A stretch of DNA of 64,000 bases, taken from positions 186,001-250,000 of the forward strand of contig NZ_SWCO01000003.1 of NCBI RefSeq assembly GCF_005117025.1, in the 5' to 3' direction. The stretch comes from Alteromonas portus (lineage in GTDB: Bacteria > Pseudomonadota > Gammaproteobacteria > Enterobacterales > Alteromonadaceae). The notes beneath the pieces were generated by a model. The model saw only the letters and a list, made by a program, of their open reading frames with translations, was not told the DNA's origin and did not search any database. Positions 1 to 8,941 of the stretch are shown here, in pieces. Both the position numbers and the translations under genes were made by a program. Positions within the stretch are counted from its first letter, which is position 1. Each line of letters opens with the position of its first letter.

Positions 1-2
1 AT

Positions 3-1472
3 CTAGAAAATCGTGCAGGCGATCCCGACCTGGAAAGTAATCGTTTTATCGACTCTGAACAAGCTATTCTCTTTGGGCATTGGTTACATCCCACACCCAA
101 GTCCAGACAGGGAATGCATCGATGGCAGCACGAACTTTTCACGCCAGAACTGAAAGGCCAGTTCAAGCTACATTATTTTGCGGCCAAGCAACCTATCACA
201 TTTTCTAATAGCGCTGAAACAGAGTGCGCTTTTGAAATACTTGAAAATATAGCGCTAAGTGATGGAACCTCTTCTACCAAAGCACTTATTGAAGAAATAC
301 ATCGTAAAAATTTAAAGTTATTAGCGGTACATCCACTTCAAGCTGACTGGCTGTGCGCTCAGGCTCCTATACAAAAAATGCTTATTGAAGGTGAGTTGCT
401 CCAACTAGGAGAGTTAGGGCCTTCATTTACGCCTACGTCTTCAGTAAGAACTCTGTATAACGCAGAGTTAAACTACATGGTGAAAGTTTCTATACCTGTG
501 AAGGTAACTAATTCTTTAAGAAAGAATATGCACCATGAATTAGAGGCTGGCGTCACCCTTTGCCGTCTACTTAAACGATGTGGCTTTTCTACACATTATC
601 CTCAGTTCAGATTTATTGAGGACCCTGCATATATTTCTCTAAACGCAGGTAACGGTAAAGAAAGTGGGTTTGAGTTAATACTAAGAAAAAACCCTTTCAA
701 TAAAATTAATGAATCTGCTGGTTCTTGCACAACGCAGTCTATAGCAGCCCTAGTTCAAGATCCTCTCGTGCCCGGTGGACAATCTCGACTTGCTTCTATC
801 ATTCACTCGCAGGCACAAAAAGAAGGCATTGATAGTAGTGAGGTGGCTGCAAAATGGTTTGATACTTATTTGAATTGTGCCATTGAGCCAGCAATAAGAC
901 TCTTCGACCAATGTGGAATAGCCTTAGAGGCGCATCAACAAAATTCACTATTAGCAATATCTGAAGGCTATCCTACAGCTTACTATTACCGTGATAACCA
1001 GGGTTTTTATTTGTCAAAAGAAAGACAACAAATACTTGAAACCATGGAGCCTCAACTCGTTCACTGCAAAGACCTGTTTTACAGTGAACAAATGATAATT
1101 AATCGATTTACATATTATCTGTTTTTTAATCAATTATTCGCTGTGATCAGTCGCCTCGGTAGCGACCAACTCGCGTTAGAGCCTACCTTACTAAATAAAA
1201 CCTACCATAGATTAAAATCCATGCTGCCTAGTTTAGGTTCACTGGGCACCGCTTTCGTAACCTCGGTATTAGCACGAGCAAAACTTCCTTTTAAAGCCAA
1301 CCTTCTTACTCGGGTAAAGGATGTTGATGAGCTTGAAGCACAAGATGAGCTAGCTGTGTATGTATGGGTAATTAACCCATTTAAAAATATTGAACAGCTG
1401 AGTGAAGCACCATCGCATGTTAACGAGCAACGACAAGAAAGTGCAGATAGGGTAGTTGCCAATGCTTGCTAA
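3..1472 (+). CDS. asbA: NIS siderophore synthetase AsbA (petrobactin), 5' end outside window
   Basis: ATP-dependent IucA/IucC-family ligase. In the petrobactin pathway AsbA joins citrate to spermidine in the cytoplasm. The frame is open from base 3, so the start lies upstream and 489 residues are visible of about 600 usual for the family. The visible N-terminal part has the family motif GHWLHPTPKSRQG just before the first in-frame ATG at 114, which is therefore not the true start. Further family motifs are TPTSSVRTLYN (ATP site) and ALEAHQQNSLLAI. It overlaps asbB by 11 bp. Its promoter and any Fur box are outside the window. The asbA name rests on operon order A-B-C-DE-F matching the Bacillus asb operon. 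Confidence 0.9.
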   Translation, partial: LENRAGDPDLESNRFIDSEQAILFGHWLHPTPKSRQGMHRWQHELFTPELKGQFKLHYFAAKQPITFSNSAETECAFEILENIALSDGTSSTKALIEEIHRKNLKLLAVHPLQADWLCAQAPIQKMLIEGELLQLGELGPSFTPTSSVRTLYNAELNYMVKVSIPVKVTNSLRKNMHHELEAGVTLCRLLKRCGFSTHYPQFRFIEDPAYISLNAGNGKESGFELILRKNPFNKINESAGSCTTQSIAALVQDPLVPGGQSRLASIIHSQAQKEGIDSSEVAAKWFDTYLNCAIEPAIRLFDQCGIALEAHQQNSLLAISEGYPTAYYYRDNQGFYLSKERQQILETMEPQLVHCKDLFYSEQMIINRFTYYLFFNQLFAVISRLGSDQLALEPTLLNKTYHRLKSMLPSLGSLGTAFVTSVLARAKLPFKANLLTRVKDVDELEAQDELAVYVWVINPFKNIEQLSEAPSHVNEQRQESADRVVANAC

Positions 1473-3276
1473 CCCCAGTTTACAAAAAACGACAGCACCT
1501 GAATTTGCATTGAAAGAAACACATGTTTCAGTAATGTGCGAAAGTGAGAAGCGCGTTGTTCGACAGTTGTTTGAAGCGTTACTTTATGAGGGCATAGTCG
1601 AATACTGTTTTAAAGGCGGGAAATTTACGCTCAATGTTGGCAAGGCACTGATAACAGCCCAGGGCCAAATAACTCACTTTAGTAGAGTTCGTTTAAATCC
1701 TAATTCGCTTAAAATAGATGGTGTACCGTTAACACTGTCACACGCTATCAACGTCATTGCTTCGCTATCTTGCTCTGATGATAAGCGGAATAAACTCGTC
1801 GATGAATTAAAACACACGCTATTACTTTGCCGCTGGAATCAAAAGAATCTGGTTCAAATGCCCAGTAGGCGTGCACTTAGTTATAACCGCCTAGAATCTG
1901 CACTTATAGAAGGCCACCCGTACCACCCGTGCTTTAAATCAAGAAGCGGTTTTAGTGTTGCAGATCATGAACAATACGGACCTGAAGCTGGCGGAACGTT
2001 TAAGCTTCAGTGGCTTGCGATAAAGCGTGAATTTTTAAGTGCAAACTTTAACGGCGAGACTGAACAAAGCTTCTGGAAAAGAGAGCTAGGCCATTCTACC
2101 TACAATTATTTGACCGACATCTTGCGCCAGCAGGGTGGGAATCATCAAGACTATGGCCTGGTGCCCGTACACCCTTGGCAGTACAAAACCATTAGGCCTC
2201 TTCTGGAGCAACCTCTAGCAAATAGTGACGTTTACTCCCTTGGGCTAGCTGGAGATGAGTACCAAGCCAGCACGTCTTTAAGAACCCTGCTTAATACAAG
2301 CAATGTAAATAAAGCCAGTGTAAAGCTACCGCTTAATGTGGTGAACACGTCGTCTTTGCGCACAATTGAACCTCATTCAGTGTGTACTGCACCCCATATA
2401 TCTAATTGGTTAGCCACCTTAATTAATAATGATGAGTGGCTACAAAGGCAAAATGTTTTATCTATTCAAAAAGAATACGCGGGTATTGCGTTAAAAAATC
2501 CCCGGGATGATGGCGAAAATAGTAGCTGGGCTACTGCATTAGCACCGAGTCTTAGCACTATTTTTCGTGACGCTAGCGTGTTAAACGAGCCTAACTCTCA
2601 GACCGTACCGTTTGCCATCCTTGCTAGTACTGAACAAGACGGTAAACCATTTGTCGCCCATTTAATTGAAAATCACGGCGTAGAAAAATGGTTGGACGCA
2701 CTCATTAATACTGCAGTGCTTCCCGTGTGGCACTTATTGGTTAATCACGGTATTGCAGTAGAAGCACATGCGCAAAACATGTCCTTAATATTGAAAGATG
2801 GGTTACCCAAGAAAGTAGTGCTACGTGATTTTCACGAAAGTTTAGAGTATGTGCCAGATTTTATTGCGAACGAATGCAGCGTGCCTGAATTTGAAAAGAT
2901 TAACTCTGATTACGTCAACGCTCCCTTTAATCGCTATTACTGGATGGACAATATCGGCGCATTGCGAGAGCTATTCGTTGATACCGTATTTGTCTATAAC
3001 TTAGCGGAGTTATCCTTTCTCTTTTCTAAACACAGTTATTGTAGCGAGGGGTTCTTTTGGTCAAAAGTCGCTGGCGCTATACGCTCATACAATGATAGCG
3101 GAATTACAGATTATTCCCGTATAGATCGCCTGAGTCTATTTGAACCACGCATTATTACTGAATCGCTCTTGAAGAAAAAACTTCATGCAGGCAATGCGCA
3201 TGAAGAGTTTCATCACACCATTGAAAACCCATTAGCCAAATTTTTCAAAGATACTTGTGGAGAGTCACATGCTTAG
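1462..3276 (+). CDS. asbB: NIS siderophore synthetase AsbB (petrobactin)
   Basis: Second IucA/IucC-family synthetase, about 604 residues, which is full length. AsbB adds the second arm to the citrate core to complete the petrobactin scaffold. Motifs seen: GHPYHPCFKSRSG near residue 150, ASTSLRTLLNT, KLPLNVVNTSSLRT and VEAHAQNMSLIL followed by LRDFHESLEY. I take the ATG at 1462 as start because an AGGG-containing purine stretch lies about 8 bp upstream; a TTG at 1456 is possible. The gene overlaps both neighbours by a few bases, so translational coupling within one operon is likely. It resembles asbA in motifs only, so the pair looks like an old paralogy. Confidence 0.9.
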   Translation: MLANPSLQKTTAPEFALKETHVSVMCESEKRVVRQLFEALLYEGIVEYCFKGGKFTLNVGKALITAQGQITHFSRVRLNPNSLKIDGVPLTLSHAINVIASLSCSDDKRNKLVDELKHTLLLCRWNQKNLVQMPSRRALSYNRLESALIEGHPYHPCFKSRSGFSVADHEQYGPEAGGTFKLQWLAIKREFLSANFNGETEQSFWKRELGHSTYNYLTDILRQQGGNHQDYGLVPVHPWQYKTIRPLLEQPLANSDVYSLGLAGDEYQASTSLRTLLNTSNVNKASVKLPLNVVNTSSLRTIEPHSVCTAPHISNWLATLINNDEWLQRQNVLSIQKEYAGIALKNPRDDGENSSWATALAPSLSTIFRDASVLNEPNSQTVPFAILASTEQDGKPFVAHLIENHGVEKWLDALINTAVLPVWHLLVNHGIAVEAHAQNMSLILKDGLPKKVVLRDFHESLEYVPDFIANECSVPEFEKINSDYVNAPFNRYYWMDNIGALRELFVDTVFVYNLAELSFLFSKHSYCSEGFFWSKVAGAIRSYNDSGITDYSRIDRLSLFEPRIITESLLKKKLHAGNAHEEFHHTIENPLAKFFKDTCGESHA

Positions 3277-4573
3277 TATCGACGATAAAGTCATCTCAGC
3301 CCAAGATATAAGCTCAAAATTTAAGGTATTTTCAAATACCTCTTACCTAAAAGCACAAAAAGGCAGTGTTGCTGTGTGCATAGAAAGCGTTACTGATTGG
3401 CTTTCACTGTGTTTTTACGCAAAAGAAGCTGGGCTTACTGTAATGCCTATTCATGCTAGTACGCCAGAAGCTTTAGCAAAAAAGTACGCCGATAGAGCTG
3501 GGTGTTATGCTCTCATCTACCAGACGCTCGACAATGTGACTTTATTTCCTGAAAACGAAGCGCCCGACACTGCTCCCGGCCTTATTCAAATGAGTTCGGG
3601 GACCACCGGCGAACCTAAAAGCATCAAGCGCTCTTGGCGTAGCATAAATCAGGAAGTATCTGCTTACGTTTCTCATTTCAGTGCGCCAAACTCTATGACG
3701 CCGGTTATTGCTTGCCCCGTTACTCACTCGTACGGGCTTATATGCGGGATATTTGTTGGGCTAGCGCGAGGTAAACACCCTAGAGTCTTTACGAGTATCA
3801 ATCCCAAGCATTTACTCAAAGCGCTGCTTAAACTTGAGCAACCTCTACTGTATTCGTCACCATTAATGATAGATACCATATGTATGCTTTGGCCCAGCAA
3901 CAGTAAGCTTCACGCTGTTATGACCTCTGGCACTTTAATGTCAGGCCCCGTGTTTGAGCGAACCAAATCCAAAATAAAACATTTCTATCAGCAATACGGA
4001 TGCTCTGAAGCTGGATGTGTTGCAATAAGCAAAACCTTTGACCGCGCTAATGTAATAGGTGAAGTGCTTCCTCATGTTACCGTTAAAGCTGGTGATAACT
4101 CGAAAGCACCGAGTGAAATGGTAATAAAGGTAAAGCAACCACTCGATGGTCAAGTTTCAGAGATCCACACCAGCGACCTTGGATATTTCGAAACCATTGA
4201 TGGCAGGAGGCAGCTATGCTTCGTTGCGCGCCAAGATGACACCATAATTGTTTCGGGACTAAACGTTTACCCCAAAGATGTTGAAGACATTGTATTAACC
4301 CATCCCCACATTAAAGATGCGGTTTTATTTAAAGTAAAAGACCACAGCACAGGCTACCGAGCTTTCCTACAATTTTGTGCGCCTCATCGCTTTAGCGATG
4401 AGGATAAAGCCGCGTTAAGACGCTGGTGTTACCAGCACTTAGCAACCTATCAAGTCCCTTTTGATTTTGTTCAAGTCGACGCTATTACCCGTTTGCCTAA
4501 TGGCAAGGTAAATAGAAAAGCCATAGCAGAAAGCTACCAATTAGAAGCAGAGACACAAGCGGTTACAGCCTAG
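3269..4573 (+). CDS. asbC: 3,4-dihydroxybenzoate:carrier AMP-ligase AsbC
   Basis: Adenylate-forming enzyme (ANL superfamily), 434 residues. In petrobactin synthesis it activates 3,4-dihydroxybenzoate as the acyl-AMP and loads it on the AsbD carrier. Visible signatures: the A3 loop MSSGTTGEPKSIKRSW, YGCSEAG, the hinge region around VSGLNVYPKDVE, and the C-terminal catalytic lysine in LPNGKVNRK. A GTG at 3257 would add four residues, but the ATG at 3269 has GGAG six bases upstream and gives an 8-bp overlap with asbB, so I prefer it. The protein is shorter than typical acyl-CoA synthetases, as AsbC proteins are. Confidence 0.88.
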   Translation: MLSIDDKVISAQDISSKFKVFSNTSYLKAQKGSVAVCIESVTDWLSLCFYAKEAGLTVMPIHASTPEALAKKYADRAGCYALIYQTLDNVTLFPENEAPDTAPGLIQMSSGTTGEPKSIKRSWRSINQEVSAYVSHFSAPNSMTPVIACPVTHSYGLICGIFVGLARGKHPRVFTSINPKHLLKALLKLEQPLLYSSPLMIDTICMLWPSNSKLHAVMTSGTLMSGPVFERTKSKIKHFYQQYGCSEAGCVAISKTFDRANVIGEVLPHVTVKAGDNSKAPSEMVIKVKQPLDGQVSEIHTSDLGYFETIDGRRQLCFVARQDDTIIVSGLNVYPKDVEDIVLTHPHIKDAVLFKVKDHSTGYRAFLQFCAPHRFSDEDKAALRRWCYQHLATYQVPFDFVQVDAITRLPNGKVNRKAIAESYQLEAETQAVTA

Positions 4574-4581
4574 AGCACGTT

Positions 4582-5904
4582 ATGAATTTAGACTCTTTAA
4601 TAAATACAATTAAGCATGTGCTTACGCACGACATGAAATCACAACACGCTGAAAAGTTTTCTCCTTCGGCACGCCTGAATGAAGATCTTTACATTGATTC
4701 AGTGGTGCTAATGCAGATGCTGATTCAACTAGAATTGTCTTACGACATTGAAGTGCCCGAAAGTGCAATATCCCAAGATGATGTTAGAACGGTAGAGAGT
4801 CTTGCGCGTTTTATTTTATCTCATCAAGATGGAAGTCAAGACGAAGATAACACCCAGGTTCAGGAAGTGCCCTTCGAAGATATTAAGGTCCACTGCTTTG
4901 TAAGCTGTTTGTGTGAAAGTATCAAAGCTTCTCCACAAGTCGACCACCGACCTTTTTACTTCGGAGTGTGGGATGCCGATGTTGTCGTCACGCAAGAATA
5001 TACGCTTGCTTATCATGACGAGTCTGTCAGCCACGACTTCTTTATTCAGTGGTATAAACGTATTTATGGTGTAGAGGTTACGTCTTGGTATGACAGCAAG
5101 AAAACGAAGGCAGAAAACATAGCCGAATTAGAAAGCTTGCTCGACAATGCTACTGCCTCGCAAAACATCATGGTAATGCTAGACATGTACTTGTTACCTG
5201 AACGGGAGAATAAGTTTAACCAGAACCCTTTCCCTCATTATGTGATGTTGAAGAAAACAGACAACCAACAACGCTGGTTTATGTTTGATCCAGACTTTAG
5301 GTGGGAAGGAGAGGTTGAACGCACGGATGTTATCAATGCTATTACATCACCGCATGTTGCAGGGGGGTACCTATTCGATAGTAATGAAATCGTGCCTTCG
5401 TCACTTAACGCTATTTCTCAATATTTTGAAGCGACATTCTTCCCTGAGCAAAACCTCCTTACAAACGCCATTAGGAAGATTGTTATTGCCCATCGAGACA
5501 ATTTAAATGGTAAGGGGGAAGAGTTAGGTGATGCATTAAAGCAAATACCCGTTCTTGCCATTAGGAAGTATGCATATGAACACGGGTTCGCTTATTTCTG
5601 GCGCGACATTGGGTTTCCAGAAGTCACGTTTGAACTGTGGTGCGATGAAATAGAGAAACTCGTATCGACGTATAAAGCAATTCAATACCGTGCAATTAAA
5701 CTTTCAGAGCTGGCGAAGGAAAGCAAAGAGACGACACTGCTTTTTGAAGAAATTATCAGGTTGCTCGACGAGCAAGATACTACCGAGAAACAGATAAAGT
5801 CGAAGCTTAATAATGTTTACCGTGAATGGTTGGCGTTTCACCAACTTCATACTAAAGCAGATCCCAGTTTAACGAGTGCTTGTGACCTGGAGGCTGCCGT
5901 ATGA
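4582..5904 (+). CDS. asbDE: AsbD-AsbE fusion: aryl carrier domain plus petrobactin condensing enzyme
   Basis: One 440-residue reading frame covers what Bacillus encodes as two genes. Residues 1 to about 85 form an acyl/aryl carrier domain with LNEDLYIDSVVLMQML; Ser40 in DS is the expected phosphopantetheine site. An acidic linker (about 86-100, rich in Q, D and E) leads into an AsbE-like domain (about 100-440), which by family transfers 3,4-dihydroxybenzoyl from the carrier to the spermidine arms. The first ATG is used, 8 bp after asbC. The stop overlaps the asbF start as ATGA. Total length is close to AsbD (about 90) plus AsbE (about 330), so neither part seems truncated. The domain boundary is my estimate. 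Confidence 0.85.
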   Translation: MNLDSLINTIKHVLTHDMKSQHAEKFSPSARLNEDLYIDSVVLMQMLIQLELSYDIEVPESAISQDDVRTVESLARFILSHQDGSQDEDNTQVQEVPFEDIKVHCFVSCLCESIKASPQVDHRPFYFGVWDADVVVTQEYTLAYHDESVSHDFFIQWYKRIYGVEVTSWYDSKKTKAENIAELESLLDNATASQNIMVMLDMYLLPERENKFNQNPFPHYVMLKKTDNQQRWFMFDPDFRWEGEVERTDVINAITSPHVAGGYLFDSNEIVPSSLNAISQYFEATFFPEQNLLTNAIRKIVIAHRDNLNGKGEELGDALKQIPVLAIRKYAYEHGFAYFWRDIGFPEVTFELWCDEIEKLVSTYKAIQYRAIKLSELAKESKETTLLFEEIIRLLDEQDTTEKQIKSKLNNVYREWLAFHQLHTKADPSLTSACDLEAAV

Positions 5905-6746
5905 ACCTTTCAGTATGCACCATTTCGTTCAGACATCAGCTTATATCAATAGCAGAAATCGCAAAATGGTCTGTGGCTAATAGCTTCCAAGGTATTGAAC
6001 TGTGGGGAGCCCACGCGACTAATTTAGAGGATCAGCCCCTATATGGAAAAGATTGGCTTTCGAGTTATTCATTAAGAGTCACTATGCTAAGTGACTACTT
6101 GCCTCTTTTCGATGAAGTTGACACCTTATATTTTAAAGTCCACCGCCTTTGTCGTTTAGCTAAGCACTGGGGGGCCACTAAGATACGTACATTTGCTAGT
6201 AATGAAGCAAGTAGCGCTATCACTGATGACAAGAAGCATTTACTTTTTGAACGGCTGAAGCTCGTTTGTGATTGGCTGAGTGACTATGACCTTAACTTAG
6301 TGATTGAAACACACCCGAACACCTATGCTGACTCTGTAGCCTCTACTATCGAGCTTTTCGAGGGGGTTAACAAAACGAATCTGCAGCTTAACTTTGACGT
6401 GTTACACGTGTGGGAGTCTGGCGCAGATGTTATCGCATCTTGTGAACTACTGGCTCCATATATCAACCACTTTCATTTCAAAAATATTAGTAGCAGTAAG
6501 CATTTAAGCGTGTTTGCACCCGATAATGTTTACGCTGCTGCAGGTTCACGAGAAGGAATGGTACCCATTTTTGACGGTGCGGTAGATTACCAAGGGTTCA
6601 TTGAATACCTGTATTCAAAGCCACAAATACGCAACATAGATTCGTCGTTAGAGTGGTTTGGCAACAACTGTAAAAACGTTCTTAGTCAAGACAGGTACAA
6701 ACTTCAAAAAATGAGTCAAGCAGCCGTCACTGCTCTCGCCATTTAA
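5901..6746 (+). CDS. asbF: 3-dehydroshikimate dehydratase AsbF
   Basis: TIM-barrel sugar-isomerase-like enzyme of 281 residues. It converts 3-dehydroshikimate to 3,4-dihydroxybenzoate, the iron-binding arm of petrobactin. Visible metal-site candidates are Glu in LNLVIETHPNT, Asp and His in NFDVLHVWESG, His in INHFHFKN, and Glu in SSLEWFG near residue 250. Length equals Bacillus AsbF (about 280). It is the last gene of the asb operon, overlapping asbDE by four bases. Having its own dehydratase lets the operon draw directly on the shikimate pathway. Confidence 0.9.
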   Translation: MNLSVCTISFRHQLISIAEIAKWSVANSFQGIELWGAHATNLEDQPLYGKDWLSSYSLRVTMLSDYLPLFDEVDTLYFKVHRLCRLAKHWGATKIRTFASNEASSAITDDKKHLLFERLKLVCDWLSDYDLNLVIETHPNTYADSVASTIELFEGVNKTNLQLNFDVLHVWESGADVIASCELLAPYINHFHFKNISSSKHLSVFAPDNVYAAAGSREGMVPIFDGAVDYQGFIEYLYSKPQIRNIDSSLEWFGNNCKNVLSQDRYKLQKMSQAAVTALAI

Positions 6747-6784
6747 ACCCAATGGTAAAGATAAGCAAAAGGATTTGAATCTAT

Positions 6785-7120
6785 ATGTTTTTAATTACAA
6801 ATATACTCGCATTACAAACATTATGGGGCGGGTGCGCAGCACTTTACTTTTCATCTACGCATCAAAGAACGGATGCCCCCACCATATCGAAGGTTTTAAG
6901 CAGAACTTTGTTCGTCGCCGCATTAATAGTGGCTGTTTTTCTTTTAAAAGAGCAACACAACATTTGGGCGGTTGTGTTTTCCATCATCACTATGATCATG
7001 ATGAACTTTATTTTAATAACCCTTATCGGCGCACATGAAAATCGCTCATTAAGGGTTGTTGTGTATGGCACCGTTATCAACTTCGCCTTGTCTTTAATGG
7101 GAGGGGTTTATGTGGCGTAA
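6785..7120 (+). CDS. Small integral membrane protein near siderophore genes
   Basis: Hypothetical protein of 111 residues, almost all in hydrophobic segments: about 1-20, 35-55, 60-85 and 90-111. An AAGGA lies about 12 bases before the ATG. It starts 38 bp after asbF and overlaps the next gene, so it probably belongs to the same transcript. Trios of two tiny membrane proteins and a PepSY-TM protein are common beside siderophore or TonB-receptor genes, with DUF3325 and DUF3649 as usual partners. I cannot assign this one to either family with certainty. Confidence 0.7.
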   Translation: MFLITNILALQTLWGGCAALYFSSTHQRTDAPTISKVLSRTLFVAALIVAVFLLKEQHNIWAVVFSIITMIMMNFILITLIGAHENRSLRVVVYGTVINFALSLMGGVYVA

Positions 7121-7370
7121 AACACTGCTTTCATTCTTTATCGGTTTAGTGCTTAGCATAAGCATTATTTTAAATATAAACCACTTTTTACCTGTTGATG
7201 TAGACAGTAAATTACTAGCGGGTTACATACTCGGCTTTTTACTTTGGGCTGGATTAATCACCTATTTTTACTGTTTTGAAACCATCAAAAAGCCGTTCCT
7301 TCAATGCTTATGCGTTTTATTAGTTTCGCTTGTACTAAATGTACTTATTAAGATAGGAGTTGTCGCATGA
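7110..7370 (+). CDS. Small membrane protein resembling DUF3649
   Basis: Protein of 86 residues with three predicted membrane helices (about 5-25, 34-53, 60-84). The pattern LAGYILGFLLWAGLITYFYC resembles DUF3649 proteins, which usually sit directly before a PepSY-TM protein, as here. The start overlaps the previous stop by 11 bp and the end overlaps the next ATG as ATGA, which indicates an operon. The function of the family is unknown; iron or siderophore handling at the inner membrane is inferred from context only. Confidence 0.7.
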   Translation: MWRKTLLSFFIGLVLSISIILNINHFLPVDVDSKLLAGYILGFLLWAGLITYFYCFETIKKPFLQCLCVLLVSLVLNVLIKIGVVA

Positions 7371-8923
7371 AAGCCAGTGCAATTCGTTCTGCATTAGAAG
7401 GTCACGGATGGATAGGGCTATTTATTTCAATTCCTCTGTTTATCGTGTTTTGGGCTGGTTCTCTTACTTTGTTCTATCCAGAATTAAAGGCCTGGTCGGT
7501 TTTACCCCATACAGAAGCCCGTTCAGAGTCAAACGCTTTACCGTTAAGTGAAATAGTAGATACAGCTCTCTCTGATTATAATGTGGACACGCAAGAAAGA
7601 ATGTTCGTGGTACTGCCAACTGACACGCTGCCACTGTATGAGCTTTATCTTCCTGAGAAAAAAGATGGCGCCGCTCATAGTGCGCTAACTTCGCTATATG
7701 TAGACCCGATAAATGGAGAAACCGTAGCTTCTATTGACAGTTTCCACTTAGCTGATTTTCTTTATGGTTTACATATTGATTTAAATTTGCCATTAGGCGA
7801 CCACATTGTTGGAATAATTACCTTATTTTTCACAGTTGTCATTTTTACCGGCCTAATTGTTCAGTTTAAAAAGCTAATAACACACTTTTTTTACTATAGA
7901 GGCTCAAAAGCTACACTGCGTAATCAGCTTACAGATATGCACAATGTAGTAGGGGTGATGAGCTTACCTTATACATTTATGTATGCGCTTACCGGCTTAA
8001 TGTTTAATCTGGGCTTGATTTCGCAAATCGTCACGCTTTTATTTGTCTACGATGGCGATAGAACTGCGCTGCTGAATGACTCAGGGTTCCCCAGAATAAC
8101 AGAGTCGTATGCTGGCATCGAAAGAGAAATGCCAGACCTAGACGCACTGGTCGCATCGTGGGAAGAAGAGCAAAATGCAAAGGCTCACTCGCTACGGCTG
8201 ACAAATTATGGTGACGAAAACGCGTTAATTCGCATCATAGGTCAACATGAAACAAACTTTTCCCAGCGTATCGATATGACTTACCGCGTACGTGAAAATG
8301 CATTTTCTGCAGAACTAAACCCCATTGAAAGAAATGCTTTTGCCGACGGAACCCGCTTTCTTTATGCGCTACATTTTGGTCACTTTGCTGGCTTTGATGT
8401 CAGGGTTGTTTTTTTCATTCTGGGCCTTGCCGTATGCGGTCTGATAATAGTTGGCAACATGCTGTGGCTTAATAAATTTCAAAATAATCGCAGTATCTCA
8501 CAACGGTTTAAACGTAATATCTCCGCGCTTACTTTAGGAGGTTGTGCGGGCATTATTCCAGCTACCGCGACTGCATTCCTACTTGAGAGAACATTAGCTG
8601 CCAGTTTGGATAACAGGGCGCTGATGGTTGAAGCTGCTTTCTTCTTAGTTTACGGCCTTTCGGTAATCGCCGCATTTTTCACGCAAAATGGGCTTAGAAC
8701 AATAAGTGGCATGGTACTACTGAGCGGGATCATCCTAGCATTTTTAACTGTGGTTGAAGTGTTTGGCCACAGCCAAAGCATAATGCAATATTTTAATACT
8801 AACTATAAAAGCCTTTTTTCTGTGTCTTTCATTTTTTTGAGTTGTTCCTGCCTGCTTCTTTGGTTAGGTATGAACTTATTAAAAAAGAGTGAACTGACAG
8901 GCAAAACCTTTACTGACCACTAA
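7367..8923 (+). CDS. PepSY-associated TM protein, candidate siderophore-iron reductase
   Basis: Inner membrane protein of 518 residues. The N-terminus (HGWIGLFISIPLFIVFWAG) is the typical first helix of PepSY-TM proteins. A periplasmic PepSY-like domain follows (about 50-140), then helices near 148-170 and 195-225, a second soluble region to about 340, and four or five more helices to the C-terminus. Histidines in or near helices (DFLYGLHIDL, DMHNVVG, LHFGHFAGF) could bind haem. Related FoxB/PiuB-type proteins take part in reductive release of siderophore iron. Its place right after petrobactin synthesis genes fits that role, but no TonB receptor or ABC transporter is present in the window. 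Confidence 0.8.
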   Translation: MKASAIRSALEGHGWIGLFISIPLFIVFWAGSLTLFYPELKAWSVLPHTEARSESNALPLSEIVDTALSDYNVDTQERMFVVLPTDTLPLYELYLPEKKDGAAHSALTSLYVDPINGETVASIDSFHLADFLYGLHIDLNLPLGDHIVGIITLFFTVVIFTGLIVQFKKLITHFFYYRGSKATLRNQLTDMHNVVGVMSLPYTFMYALTGLMFNLGLISQIVTLLFVYDGDRTALLNDSGFPRITESYAGIEREMPDLDALVASWEEEQNAKAHSLRLTNYGDENALIRIIGQHETNFSQRIDMTYRVRENAFSAELNPIERNAFADGTRFLYALHFGHFAGFDVRVVFFILGLAVCGLIIVGNMLWLNKFQNNRSISQRFKRNISALTLGGCAGIIPATATAFLLERTLAASLDNRALMVEAAFFLVYGLSVIAAFFTQNGLRTISGMVLLSGIILAFLTVVEVFGHSQSIMQYFNTNYKSLFSVSFIFLSCSCLLLWLGMNLLKKSELTGKTFTDH

Positions 8924-8941
8924 TAATAAAAAGCGAAACGC

